A stretch of DNA of 64,000 nt from JAPPOI01 sp028818055 (GCA_965267405.1 OZ253954.1:186001-250000), one strand, 5' to 3'; shown: positions 17,866-26,469, counted from the stretch's first letter. The notes: a model not told the origin generated them from the letters alone. A program made the numbers and translations.

Positions 17866-18774
17866 ATGACCGCAAGCTTGATTGATGGAAAGGCCATCTC
17901 GGCAAAGCTGACAGCCGAGGTGGCCAAGGATGCAGCCAAGTTGAAGGCCAGTGGCTGGGAGCCTCACTTGGTATCGATTTCGGTCGGTGATCAGGCGGCA
18001 TCTGCACTCTATGTCCGCAATCAAAGGCGGGTGGCTGAAGAGTGCAATGTTCTGTTCGAGGAACGGAATTATCCCGATGGAACGTCTGCCGAGGAACTCA
18101 TTGGCGTACTGCAAGGGTTAAACGCCGATCCGCGCGTGAACGGCATCATCATTCAAAGACCCCTTCCGGCACACATCCCGGTGAAGACGCTACAAAAAGC
18201 GGTTCATCCTCTGAAGGACGTCGAAGGCATGCATCCGGCCTCGATCGGAAACATCGTGTACAACGATCTTGCGCTTGGCCCCTGCACCGCCGTGGCAAGC
18301 GTTGAGCTTTTGAAGTCGCTTCCGTTAGAAATCGAAGGGCTGAATGTCTGCGTTATCGGGCATTCTGAGATTGTCGGAAAACCGATTGCCTTTCTGATGA
18401 TGGGACTTGGCGCCACTGTTACGGTTTGCCATCACATGACCCGACAAGTTGCTGTCCACTCTCGGGCGGCAGACGCAGTATTTGTTGCTGTGGGCAAGCC
18501 GGGGTTGGTCACAGGCGAAATGTTGAAGCCGGGCGCTGCCGTGATCGACATTGGAATAAATCGTGTGAACACCGCTGACGGACGGAAAACCGTTGGCGAC
18601 GTCGACATGGAAAGCGCCATGGACGTGGCAGGTTGGCTAACGCCGGTGCCGGGAGGAGTGGGACCGGTGACCGTCGCACAACTGATGCGCAACGCCGTCT
18701 TGGCGACGCGCATGCAACAAGAACACTATGCGGCTGCGTTTTCAGCGGTCCAGGAACAAGGAGTTGGAACATGA
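17866..18774 (+). CDS. folD: FolD paralogue 1, methylene-THF dehydrogenase with altered cyclohydrolase site
   Basis: A 302-residue FolD-family protein. Family landmarks IQRPLP, GHSEIVGKPIAFLMM and TPVPGGVGPVTVAQL are present, so an NAD(P)-binding methylene-THF dehydrogenase is expected. Two folate-site positions differ from bifunctional FolD. The YVxxK lysine (K54 in the neighbouring copy and E. coli, K56 in human MTHFD1) is Q53 in LYVRNQRR. The aspartate of KDVDG is E120 in KDVEGMH. From work on the human enzyme the lysine is needed for cyclohydrolase but not dehydrogenase activity, so this copy is predicted to be dehydrogenase-biased. Start at ATG 17866 follows AAGGA; it overlaps folD 2 by 4 bases. 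Confidence 0.88.
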   Translation: MTASLIDGKAISAKLTAEVAKDAAKLKASGWEPHLVSISVGDQAASALYVRNQRRVAEECNVLFEERNYPDGTSAEELIGVLQGLNADPRVNGIIIQRPLPAHIPVKTLQKAVHPLKDVEGMHPASIGNIVYNDLALGPCTAVASVELLKSLPLEIEGLNVCVIGHSEIVGKPIAFLMMGLGATVTVCHHMTRQVAVHSRAADAVFVAVGKPGLVTGEMLKPGAAVIDIGINRVNTADGRKTVGDVDMESAMDVAGWLTPVPGGVGPVTVAQLMRNAVLATRMQQEHYAAAFSAVQEQGVGT

Positions 18775-19673
18775 CCGCAACAATTATCGACGGGAAAGCC
18801 TTTGCGGCGACGGTGCGAGAGAAAGTGGCCACGCACGTGACGCGGTTGAAAGAAGAACATGGGATCACACCCGGCCTTGCAGTTGTTCTGGTTGGTGAGG
18901 ATCCGGCGAGCCAAGTTTACGTCCGCTCCAAAGGCAAGCAGACCGTCGAAGCCGGCATGAAAAGCGTCGAGCACAAATTGGACGCCGACACTTCCGAAGC
19001 CGACCTGCTTGCTCTGATTGACGAGTTGAACAACGACTCCACGATCCACGGAATTCTCGTGCAGCTCCCCCTACCCGGGCATTTGAACGAAGATCTGGTG
19101 ATCAACTCAATTGCTCCTGAAAAAGACGTTGATGGATTTCACATCTCGAACGTTGGACTTTTGGGTACCGGTCAAAAGTCCATGGTGCCCTGCACACCGC
19201 TTGGGTGTCTGATGATGTTGCGCGATCAGCATGGCTCGCTTTCAGGTTTGGACGCCGTGGTGGTTGGCAGATCGAACATTGTTGGAAAGCCTATGGCGCA
19301 GCTGCTTCTGGGCGACAGTTGCACAGTGACGATTGCACATAGTCGCACCAAGGACCTTCCTGAAGTCGTGAAGCGCGCTGATATTGTCGTGGCCGCAGTC
19401 GGGCGCCCCGAGATGGTTCCCGGTGACTGGATCAAGCCGGGGGCAACTGTCATTGATGTCGGCATCAACCGCATCGATGCACCTGAAAAGGGTGAAGGGA
19501 AAACTCGTTTGGTGGGCGACTGCCACTTTGAAAGCTGCGCGTCTGTCGCGGGCGCGATTACGCCTGTGCCCGGCGGTGTTGGACCCATGACGATTGCCTG
19601 TTTGTTGGCCAACACGGTGACGGCGGCGTGTCGTATCCATGGGTTGGCGGAACCTGAAGGTTTGACCGCCTAA
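18771..19673 (+). CDS. folD: Bifunctional methylene-THF dehydrogenase/methenyl-THF cyclohydrolase FolD (paralogue 2)
   Basis: A 300-residue FolD with all canonical residues: Y50 and K54 in QVYVRSKGK, the Q of GILVQLPLP, KDVDGFH, MVPCTPLG, GRSNIVGKPM and TPVPGGVGPMT. It converts 5,10-methylene-THF to 10-formyl-THF. ATG 18771 lies in the ATGA overlap with paralogue 1 and is preceded by AAGGAG; the longer upstream frame is read-through of the previous gene. Having a canonical copy directly coupled to a variant copy suggests division of labour between dehydrogenase and cyclohydrolase flux during heavy methyl-group oxidation (inference). A hairpin terminator candidate follows at 19719. Confidence 0.94.
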   Translation: MTATIIDGKAFAATVREKVATHVTRLKEEHGITPGLAVVLVGEDPASQVYVRSKGKQTVEAGMKSVEHKLDADTSEADLLALIDELNNDSTIHGILVQLPLPGHLNEDLVINSIAPEKDVDGFHISNVGLLGTGQKSMVPCTPLGCLMMLRDQHGSLSGLDAVVVGRSNIVGKPMAQLLLGDSCTVTIAHSRTKDLPEVVKRADIVVAAVGRPEMVPGDWIKPGATVIDVGINRIDAPEKGEGKTRLVGDCHFESCASVAGAITPVPGGVGPMTIACLLANTVTAACRIHGLAEPEGLTA

Positions 19674-19718
19674 CGCGGATCAATCGCGCCAATCTGCCTG
19701 AATTTGAAGAACGAAGCA

Positions 19719-19738
19719 CCCGACGAATCAACGTCGGG
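19719..19738 (+). terminator. Candidate intrinsic terminator after folD 2
   Basis: CCCGACG and CGTCGGG form a 7-bp perfect stem around AATCAA, followed by the weak T-tract CGTTTCGCGTT. It sits 46 bp after the folD stop and before the amt promoter region. It may partly separate amt from the sox-folD operon. Confidence 0.5.
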
Positions 19739-19839
19739 CGTTTCGCGTTGATTTGCCGCAGAATGTCGGTTGGATTCAAACGCCGACGGAATTTTGGGCA
19801 GTGGACTAGAATTGGGGCTCATTTTGTCGAATCCTGCCT

Positions 19840-19859
19840 ATTGGATCAGGATTGGATCA
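19840..19859. promoter_or_regulatory. Tandem operator ATTGGATCA-N2-ATTGGATCA upstream of amt
   Basis: Two identical 9-mers occur in direct orientation with an 11-bp period (19840-19848 and 19851-19859), 102 bp before the amt start. The same pair with the same 2-base spacer occurs directly upstream of the gntR gene at 40463. A shared site next to a DNA-binding regulator gene suggests that the GntR protein controls amt (inference). The 11-bp period places both copies on one DNA face. Confidence 0.6.
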
Positions 19860-19909
19860 GAAAAATCATTACCGGTTTCGAATTGGCATAGGCTAACCTT
19901 CGCCTAGGG

Positions 19910-19924
19910 CTTCCCGAAGGGAAG
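19910..19924 (+). other. Small hairpin in the amt leader
   Basis: CTTCCC-GAA-GGGAAG forms a 6-bp perfect stem with a 3-base loop, 38 bp before the amt start. It has no T-tract, so it is not a terminator. A role in leader stability or regulation is possible but unsupported. Confidence 0.3.
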
Positions 19925-19961
19925 TCAATACACACAAGCACCACAACGACAGGGTGGGAAC

Positions 19962-21338
19962 ATGGAAGAGCAACTTGCAGAGCTCGCGGCAAAAGTCGCC
20001 GAGCTTGAAGCCAAGGCGGGCGTCACAAACACGATGTTCGCAGAAACTTACTATTATCTAACAATTCCATTGATGGTGATCATTCACGCCGGGTTCTTGG
20101 CGTACGAAATGGGCGCATCACGTCAGAAGCACGTTCTGGCCTCGGGCATCAAGAACATTCTGGCATTCGCGTTCATGATGCCGACATTCTACTTCTTCGG
20201 CTGGTGGGTATATTGGGGCTTCCCAACAGGTATTACATTCTCGGAAGGTGCAATGGGCATCTCCGGTGCTGGTTATGCAGCGTTTGCATGGCCATGGACA
20301 GAAAGCGCTGGTCCTAATCTGGATGATCAGGCCACTGGCGTATTCTGGGGTGCATTCGCGCTCTTTGCGGCAACGACAGCCTCGATCTTCTCGGGTGCTG
20401 TGATTGAGCGCATTCAAGTCGTCGGATTTGTCATCCTCGCTGTTGTTCTGGGCTCATTTGCATGGGTTGTCGCAGCGGCTTGGGGTTGGCACGCAGACGG
20501 CTGGCTCGTTACGCAATGGGGCGTACATGACTTCGGCGCAGCCGGTCTTGTTCACGCAGTTGCGGGCTTCTTCGCTTTGGGCGTGCTGATCAATCTCGGA
20601 CCGAGGATCGGCAAGTACAATGACGACGGCACAGTAAACAATATTTCGGGCCACAACATGCCATTTACAGTGTTTGGCCTGATGCTGATCATCGTCGGTT
20701 TCTGGGGCTTCCTGATGGCCTGTGTCATCGTCCCTGGCGAAGCATGGAGCTGGTACGGCGACAAAGCGACGACCATCTACGGCACACCAATGACGCTGAG
20801 CTCACTTGCATTCAACATCCTTATGGGGATGTCAGGTGGCATCATCGGAGCTTGGGCAATCGCTCGCGATCCGTTCTTCATGATGTCGGGCGCTCTGGCG
20901 GGTATCATTGCGACGGCGTCGGGACTTGATGTCTACGATCCATCGCTTGCCTTTGTGATGGGTGCGGCAGGCGGTGCCTTGCTCAAGCCTTGCTACAACT
21001 TCCTGGACAAGCGCGGCATCGACGATGCGGTGGGCGCTGTCACGGTGCACGGCACGATCGGTCTGTTCGGTCTGATCATGTTCGGCATCTGGGGCGCTGG
21101 GCTTCCAGCCATTCAGGGCGAAGGCGTAGCAACCGTATCGCTGATCGGTCAGATCGTCGGCGCTGTGGTCTTCTTCCTGCTGGGCTTCGTGCCTGGATAC
21201 GTCGTCAGCTGGATCCTGAACGCATTGGGAATGCTGCGCGTGGCCGAGGAAGCAGAACTCGCAGGTCTCGACCTGACCAAAGTGCCACTGCAGGCATATC
21301 CGGAGGGCATCATCCCTTCGGCGCCGGCTGCAGAATAA
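19962..21338 (+). CDS. amt: Ammonium transporter (Amt/MEP/Rh family)
   Basis: A 458-residue inner-membrane channel with about 11 hydrophobic segments. The conserved aspartate and first pore histidine are in VHDFGAAGLVHAVAG (D190, H198); the second pore histidine is H363 in TVHGTIGLFG. DFGAAGLVHAVAG departs from the common DFAGGTVVHINAG, and the first 20 residues (MEEQLAELAAKVAELEAKAG) form a charged coiled-coil-like heptad instead of a signal peptide. It therefore belongs to a divergent Amt branch. No glnK follows; instead a 55-aa membrane protein is encoded 24 bp downstream. Its place at the end of the C1 operon fits recovery of ammonium released by amine demethylation. The N2-spaced operator at 19840 probably regulates it. 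The ribosome site GGTGGG is modest. Confidence 0.93.
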   Translation: MEEQLAELAAKVAELEAKAGVTNTMFAETYYYLTIPLMVIIHAGFLAYEMGASRQKHVLASGIKNILAFAFMMPTFYFFGWWVYWGFPTGITFSEGAMGISGAGYAAFAWPWTESAGPNLDDQATGVFWGAFALFAATTASIFSGAVIERIQVVGFVILAVVLGSFAWVVAAAWGWHADGWLVTQWGVHDFGAAGLVHAVAGFFALGVLINLGPRIGKYNDDGTVNNISGHNMPFTVFGLMLIIVGFWGFLMACVIVPGEAWSWYGDKATTIYGTPMTLSSLAFNILMGMSGGIIGAWAIARDPFFMMSGALAGIIATASGLDVYDPSLAFVMGAAGGALLKPCYNFLDKRGIDDAVGAVTVHGTIGLFGLIMFGIWGAGLPAIQGEGVATVSLIGQIVGAVVFFLLGFVPGYVVSWILNALGMLRVAEEAELAGLDLTKVPLQAYPEGIIPSAPAAE

Positions 21339-21362
21339 CCGTCTGAATAAGGAGACAAGACA

Positions 21363-21530
21363 ATGGGATTTGATCTTGCAACTGTCGACGAAATGTCTGG
21401 CGCGATCTTCATGGGCGCAGGTACATCGATGTCGATGATCTGGTTCCTGCTGGCCGTGCTGGTTTGCCTGTACACGCTTTGGAGCGGCTACAAGCACGAG
21501 CACGACGCCTACAAGAAACTGAAAAAGTAA
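21363..21530 (+). CDS. 55-residue single-span membrane protein downstream of amt
   Basis: A short gene with ATG 21363, strong ribosome site AAGGAG about 9 nt upstream, and stop TAA 21528-21530. It lies 24 bp after amt and just before a perfect terminator, so amt and this gene share a message. The product starts MGFDLATVDEMSGAIFMGAG. A hydrophobic span follows (about residues 24-40, SMIWFLLAVLVCLYTLW), then a basic, His-containing tail SGYKHEHDAYKKLKK that would face the cytoplasm under the positive-inside rule. I do not recognise the family. It could be a small accessory or regulatory subunit of the transporter (inference from position and topology only). Confidence 0.75.
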   Translation: MGFDLATVDEMSGAIFMGAGTSMSMIWFLLAVLVCLYTLWSGYKHEHDAYKKLKK

Positions 21531-21546
21531 CGACAGTATCGTTACT

Positions 21547-21577
21547 GAAAGGGCCGCCTCAAACAGGCGGCCCTTTC
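21547..21577 (+). terminator. Intrinsic terminator after the amt operon
   Basis: GAAAGGGCCGCCT and AGGCGGCCCTTTC form a perfect 13-bp stem with loop CAAAC, followed by TGGTTTTGG. It starts 17 bp after the stop of the 55-aa protein. The P450 start codon lies only 12 nt beyond the hairpin. Confidence 0.85.
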
Positions 21578-21588
21578 TGGTTTTGGAC

Positions 21589-22776
21589 ATGAGCAATACC
21601 CTGCCCTTTCTTGATCTGACATCGCCCGAGTTTTCGACCCGGTCCGACGAAGTCCGCTCAGCCAGAGACAAGGCATGGTGCGCGCGTACCCCATTCGGCA
21701 TTGCCGTCCTTCGACATCGACAAGCCGGAATGCTGCTGCGTGACCGCCGCTTGCGACAAGGCAGTTACGATTGGCCCAGAAAATGTGGGCTTGAGGGAAG
21801 CTTCGCGCGTTTCTGGAGTGCCAGCATCATCAGCCAGGAAGGCGGTGACCACAAAAAGCTCAGGCGGATTGCACAGGCCGCTTTATCGAACGATTTTGTT
21901 CTATCTTTGCGTAACGAGTTTCGGTCGACGGCAGATGAGCTTGTTGAAGCGCTGCGCGAAAATCGCGAATTCGACTTTCTGTACAGATTCAGCGAACCCT
22001 ACGCTGGCCGCGCCGTCACCGCAATTTTGGGCCTTCCTGCGAGCGAAGCCGACTGGATCGCCGATGATGCCAGTTCGCTAGGATTGGCCATGGGCATGGG
22101 TGCGAAGACTTACGAAGAACAGATTAACGCCGCCTGTGACCGCTTGATGGATTTGGCGGACACTCTGATCGACCGCGCCGAAACCGGAAATGACACGACA
22201 AGTTTTGTCGCCAGAATGCTGGATGCCGGGACTGAACTGAACCTGACCGACAGACAGACATTGAAAGACCTAATCGTCATTTCAATCTTCGGCGGCGTCG
22301 ATACGACCCGCGCCCAACTGTCGTTTGCGATGGCATTGTTTGCTGAACATCCTGAGCAATGGGCATGGCTGCGAGCACATAAAGAATTCGTACCTCAAGC
22401 GATCGAAGAGATTATTCGTACGCGCCCAACGACAACGTGGAGCACGCGCGAAGCACTGGAAACATTCGAGCTGGACGGCATCGAAATCCAAAAGGGCGAG
22501 ACGGTTCATATACTTGTTCACGCAACTGCAACCGACCCGATCATCGACGGCGAAAACCGTTTCGATATCACGGCGGATCGCAAGGTTCACTTCGGCTTTG
22601 GCGGCGGGGCGCATCACTGCTTGGGCCAGTTCGTCGCCCGCACAGACATGGCCGAGGCCTTGATGGTCCTGCTTCGCAACTGGCGCGAAGTACATCTTGC
22701 AGAACCACCGGAGTACTTGCCTGACAGCGGCAACACGAGCCCGCTTTCTATGCCACTTGCGCCTGTTTGGGCTTAG
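21589..22776 (+). CDS. Cytochrome P450
   Basis: A 395-residue soluble bacterial P450. I-helix motif GGVDTT (235-240), ExxR motif E274-I-I-R277, and the haem loop FGFGGGAHHCLG with proximal C344 are all intact, so an active monooxygenase is expected. Electron partners (ferredoxin and reductase) are not adjacent. Its start lies 12 nt past the amt terminator and has no good ribosome site; a TTG two codons earlier is also open. Expression may depend on read-through or on an unseen promoter. It ends in a 4-base convergent overlap with the FAD oxidoreductase of the tdm operon. Oxidative N-demethylation is a conceivable role given the context, but the substrate is unknown. Confidence 0.9.
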   Translation: MSNTLPFLDLTSPEFSTRSDEVRSARDKAWCARTPFGIAVLRHRQAGMLLRDRRLRQGSYDWPRKCGLEGSFARFWSASIISQEGGDHKKLRRIAQAALSNDFVLSLRNEFRSTADELVEALRENREFDFLYRFSEPYAGRAVTAILGLPASEADWIADDASSLGLAMGMGAKTYEEQINAACDRLMDLADTLIDRAETGNDTTSFVARMLDAGTELNLTDRQTLKDLIVISIFGGVDTTRAQLSFAMALFAEHPEQWAWLRAHKEFVPQAIEEIIRTRPTTTWSTREALETFELDGIEIQKGETVHILVHATATDPIIDGENRFDITADRKVHFGFGGGAHHCLGQFVARTDMAEALMVLLRNWREVHLAEPPEYLPDSGNTSPLSMPLAPVWA

Positions 22777-24092
22777 CGGCGCGCAGCGCGGTTCTCGGCA
22801 CCGTCCACGTAGTTCTTGTACCAAAGGTTGGCGGCCTGAAGGAAATGCGGTTTGCCGCCGGTATGGAACCAGCGAGGATCCAACCGCGTTCGAGAGAAGG
22901 CCGTTTCGGCACTTGGATCACCAACCGCTTGCAGCGCAGCCTTGGCACCCAAATAAGGCGCCATAACAGTTCCTGAGCCGGAATATCCCATTGCGTAATG
23001 AACGCCGTCGCGCTCCCCTACCGCTGGCATGTGCGAAAAACTGTAGCCTGTATTGCCTGTCCAGATATGGGTGATCTTCGTCTCTTTCAGGCTCGGCCAG
23101 ACCTCGCACATAGTTTGGTGGAGACGTGCCGCTGCGGTCTTCAGGTTAATCCCGACCATGGCGGCGCGTCCACCATATAGAAACCGGGTGCCATCGGGTG
23201 AAATCCGGAAATAGCTGTGCCGTGCCCGCGTTTCCACCATCATGCGTCGTCCGGGGGCAAGATCCGCAATGCGGTTCGCAGAGAGCGGTTCGGTTGCGAT
23301 GATGAAGCTTGGCAGTGGGAATACACGACGTGCAAACCAGCCAAATGTTTTTGGGGTATAACCATTCGTCGCCAAGACGATTTTGTCTGCCTTAATCGTG
23401 CCTTTGGCCGTCTCAACGACATGCCCCGCACCGTCACCTTCCATTTTCAGTGCTGGGCAATTGGCAGAAAAGCTGATGCCTCGTTTCAAAACCGCATTGA
23501 GCAACCCAAGGTGAAACTTGGCGGGTTGAATTGATGCGTGTTCAGGAAAGAAAATGCCACCCTTGTAAAGGGGCGTCGCAATATGCTCGGATAACGCTTC
23601 CTTTTCGACAAGCTCGACCTGAACATCACTTTTGGATTTCACTACTTCGGCCAGTTTCTTCTGGTTTTCGAAGTGTGTTTTCGTCCAAGCAAGTTGAATG
23701 CGTCCAGTTTGCTGATACTCGCAGTCGATGTTTTCGCGTTCGATCAGGCCTTGCATCCACTTCAGCGACGGTCGTGCCTCGGCGAAAACCGCGTCAGCAA
23801 CGTCGGCCCCGAACTTTTGCCGTATGGCATCCCACCCGAGACGTGGATGGGCGCCCACCATGCCACCATTGCGTGTCGACGCTCCATGTCCTGCTGCCTC
23901 AGCCTCGATCACCGCAACTTTTGCGCCGGCATCATGCGCCGCGATCGCCGCTGACAACCCAGTGTAGCCACCGCCAATGACAAGAATATCCACTTTTTCG
24001 GGTGGTGGGTCCGGCAAGTCAGGCCAAACCACGTCATCCCACCAATAAGGGTGGCCTGGCGTAGCGGCGTCTTCGGTAAAAAGACCTGACAT
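22773..24092 (-). CDS. FAD-dependent oxidoreductase (DAO family, PuuB-like), last gene of the tmm-tdm array
   Basis: A 439-residue glycine-oxidase/PuuB-type flavoenzyme. The N-terminal PYWWDDVVWPDLPDPP is typical of the gamma-glutamylputrescine-oxidase-like branch. The FAD motif is VDILVIGGGYTGLSAAI. HGASTRNGGMVG shows the conserved ASxRNGG flavin contact, and the C-terminal segment is GYSGSGTVMAPYLG. It would oxidise a primary or secondary amine or N-methyl amino acid with O2 or a quinone. It starts 4 bp after tdm, so it belongs to the TMAO operon. This position makes it a candidate for the step that handles dimethylamine or a conjugate of it, for which no known enzyme is seen (inference). 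Confidence 0.88.
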   Translation of the reverse strand: MSGLFTEDAATPGHPYWWDDVVWPDLPDPPPEKVDILVIGGGYTGLSAAIAAHDAGAKVAVIEAEAAGHGASTRNGGMVGAHPRLGWDAIRQKFGADVADAVFAEARPSLKWMQGLIERENIDCEYQQTGRIQLAWTKTHFENQKKLAEVVKSKSDVQVELVEKEALSEHIATPLYKGGIFFPEHASIQPAKFHLGLLNAVLKRGISFSANCPALKMEGDGAGHVVETAKGTIKADKIVLATNGYTPKTFGWFARRVFPLPSFIIATEPLSANRIADLAPGRRMMVETRARHSYFRISPDGTRFLYGGRAAMVGINLKTAAARLHQTMCEVWPSLKETKITHIWTGNTGYSFSHMPAVGERDGVHYAMGYSGSGTVMAPYLGAKAALQAVGDPSAETAFSRTRLDPRWFHTGGKPHFLQAANLWYKNYVDGAENRAARR

Positions 24093-24096
24093 GACT

Positions 24097-26469
24097 TTAG
24101 TCGTAGTTTCCTTTCACCCGCTCTTTGGTCGGATCGAAATGTGGGAACGGCACAATTTTCGCCTTCAGGCGCTTCTGCTGGCCATCAAGCTGACCAATCT
24201 CCAGATTAGTTCCCAATTCAGCGTGCGCCGTGGCCACTCGACCCAAAGCGATAACTTTACCGAGGAACGGCGATTTCATTGCCGAGGTCACTTCACCCAC
24301 CTGCGCTTTTCCAAGGCGAATGCAGTCGCCCGGAGACGGGACCAATCCGCCTTCGATTTCAAATCCGACAAGCTTCCGATGTGGGTGTGCTTTGCGCTCT
24401 TCCAGCGCCGTGCGTCCGATGAAATCGTCTTCTTTTGATTTCAGCGGCACAGTGAATCCGATACCAGCCTCATAGGGATCGGTCGTGTCGTCAAATTCGG
24501 AACCCGCAAATATAAGTCCTGCCTCGATGCGGATCAAATCCAGCGCGGCAAGTCCAAGTGGCTTCAATCCGTAGTCTTGCCCAACTTCCCAGACCTTGTC
24601 GAAGATTTCGACCGCATCCTTAGGATGGCAGAAAATCTCGTACCCTAGCTCGCCCGAGTAGCCGGTTCGAGAAATCACCACCGAAGTTCCACTAAAATCG
24701 CCCACCCGCGCAACGGTCAAACGGAACCAAGGAAGCTCCTCTACGGTTGGTTGGGTGGGCGGCGTCCAGAAGATCTTGGACAAAATGTCCCGTGAGTGGC
24801 GACCTTGGACGGCGATATTGTGAAGTTGGTCAGTCGACGGGCGGACCCAAGCGTTCAGACCTCGTTTTTCGGCCTGTTCTTTCAGCCAGAGGCCGGATGT
24901 GTCGTTGCCCCCGATCCAGCGGAAGTTTGTATCGCCAAGCCGATAGATCGTACCGTCGTCGATCATGCCGCCGTGCTCGTAGCACATGGCTGTATAGCTC
25001 ACTTGGCCTACCGCGATCTTTTTGACGTTGCGCGTCACGCACGCCTGCATCAGCTCTTCAGCGTCTGGGCCGGTAACCTCGTATTTGCGGAGTGGCGACA
25101 GATCCATAACCGCAGCGTTTTCGCGAACCGCCCAATACTCATCAATCGTGCCAATTGACGGAAACGAATTCGGCAGCCAATAGCCGTTATACTCGACAAA
25201 ATCGCGGGTGTGCCGCGCAAAGCATTCGTGGAATGCAGTTTCTTTGGTTTCTTCCACATCCGCCTCCGCAGATTTTCTATAACCGACAGAACGCTTGAAA
25301 TCCTCATCGGCTTTGTACGTTCGAACTTGAATATCTGTTGGATTCCAACCATTTGCGGGATCAACGTCACATGGACATGCGGTTGAAACGCAGACCAAGT
25401 CACTTAACGCGCGCAACAACACAAAATCGCCTGGACGTGACCAAGGGTCATCCATCCCAATGGCATTGGTGTCGTCGAGCATCGTGTTGAAGAAGAAGTT
25501 GATGGCAGGCCAGCCACCACGCGGCCGAATATCAAATTGCTGCAAATCGGCATTCATATTGTCCGAGCAATTGATATGGCCGGGATAGCCCAGATCTTCG
25601 TAGTAGCGCGCCGTACAAGCCAGACCAAAGGTGTCATGGCGTCCGCAGGTGTCCTGAACAATCTCGACCAGAGGTTCCTGATCAACGGTCCAATACTTCG
25701 AAAAGATACCCGGCGCCGGATATAGCGACCCCATCAGGCTGCGGGTCGTGGTCGGATCAATTTCCCGTTCCAAACCTTTGTCGAGCGCACGGCGAGAAAA
25801 GGCCTGGAAGTCAGAGCATTCTCGCCCCTGAACATCCAAAATCTGGATGTACTCGCCCTTCTTTACCTCGTACGCCTTCGCGTTGCCCGGCTGAATATTC
25901 AGATCCTCAATCGGATCAGCCAATGGATCAGGCGGACCAAGGGGCTCTTTACCGTCTTTTGGCGCCGCGCGACGAATATAAAGGATCAACTCGGTCGGCG
26001 CGTCTTGGGCCTCGGGCAACATGGGTCCACCGGGCGCGGCACAGATCAATAGCCCATCATGCGCGGCGGCAAATGACTCCATATCTCCGGGCAGCGAACC
26101 GTTGCCAAGCACTGAAATCGCGTCGCCGCTTTCAATGTCGAACCCGGCAGCGGCCAGCGCTTTCAGAACCTTAGCGCCTGATCTTGAACCATTCGCAAGC
26201 GTTTCGATTGTCGCTGTTGGCCTTCCTGAACCCTTGGCCCCCAACATCGATGCATCCGAGGACTTGTCAGGCGCAAAGAACACCAGTTCGCCGGATTGAA
26301 GACCCTCACGATCCAACACGATGATCTCGTCATCCTTGAAGATCGGGACGGCACGAGATCCCCCACCGGGAACAGGATGCCGCTCAACACCATGCGGCAG
26401 GATCGGAAGCCCGGGAGTGACAATACCTTTGCGCTCCCAGGGAACTTCAAATGTCGGCTTAACGGTCAT
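24097..26469 (-). CDS. tdm: Trimethylamine N-oxide demethylase (DUF1989-GcvT fusion)
   Basis: A 790-residue protein with an N-terminal DUF1989 (urea-carboxylase-associated) region of about 1-400 and a C-terminal aminomethyltransferase/GcvT THF domain of about 430-780. This architecture is that of characterised TMAO demethylase, which splits TMAO into dimethylamine and formaldehyde; the THF domain is thought to capture formaldehyde. Candidate metal-site segments in the DUF1989 part are CGRHDTFGLACTARYY, INCSDNMN and STACPCDVDPANGW. GcvT features include RTGYSGELGYEIFC and LDLIRIEAGLIF. It overlaps tmoW by 4 bases (ATGA) and sits in one array with tmm and tmoXVW, which strongly supports this function over a generic aminomethyltransferase. 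Confidence 0.9.
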   Translation of the reverse strand: MTVKPTFEVPWERKGIVTPGLPILPHGVERHPVPGGGSRAVPIFKDDEIIVLDREGLQSGELVFFAPDKSSDASMLGAKGSGRPTATIETLANGSRSGAKVLKALAAAGFDIESGDAISVLGNGSLPGDMESFAAAHDGLLICAAPGGPMLPEAQDAPTELILYIRRAAPKDGKEPLGPPDPLADPIEDLNIQPGNAKAYEVKKGEYIQILDVQGRECSDFQAFSRRALDKGLEREIDPTTTRSLMGSLYPAPGIFSKYWTVDQEPLVEIVQDTCGRHDTFGLACTARYYEDLGYPGHINCSDNMNADLQQFDIRPRGGWPAINFFFNTMLDDTNAIGMDDPWSRPGDFVLLRALSDLVCVSTACPCDVDPANGWNPTDIQVRTYKADEDFKRSVGYRKSAEADVEETKETAFHECFARHTRDFVEYNGYWLPNSFPSIGTIDEYWAVRENAAVMDLSPLRKYEVTGPDAEELMQACVTRNVKKIAVGQVSYTAMCYEHGGMIDDGTIYRLGDTNFRWIGGNDTSGLWLKEQAEKRGLNAWVRPSTDQLHNIAVQGRHSRDILSKIFWTPPTQPTVEELPWFRLTVARVGDFSGTSVVISRTGYSGELGYEIFCHPKDAVEIFDKVWEVGQDYGLKPLGLAALDLIRIEAGLIFAGSEFDDTTDPYEAGIGFTVPLKSKEDDFIGRTALEERKAHPHRKLVGFEIEGGLVPSPGDCIRLGKAQVGEVTSAMKSPFLGKVIALGRVATAHAELGTNLEIGQLDGQQKRLKAKIVPFPHFDPTKERVKGNYD

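Noticed and set aside
19860..19961. Sigma-54 promoter for amt
   Set aside because: TTGGCATAGG resembles half of a -24 element, but no correctly spaced GC of the -12 element follows.
20832..21701. 289-codon open frame antisense to amt and the small membrane gene
   Set aside because: It lies opposite a confident membrane-protein gene and a terminator, has low-complexity His/Arg-rich composition and no family resemblance; a shadow of GC-biased codon use.
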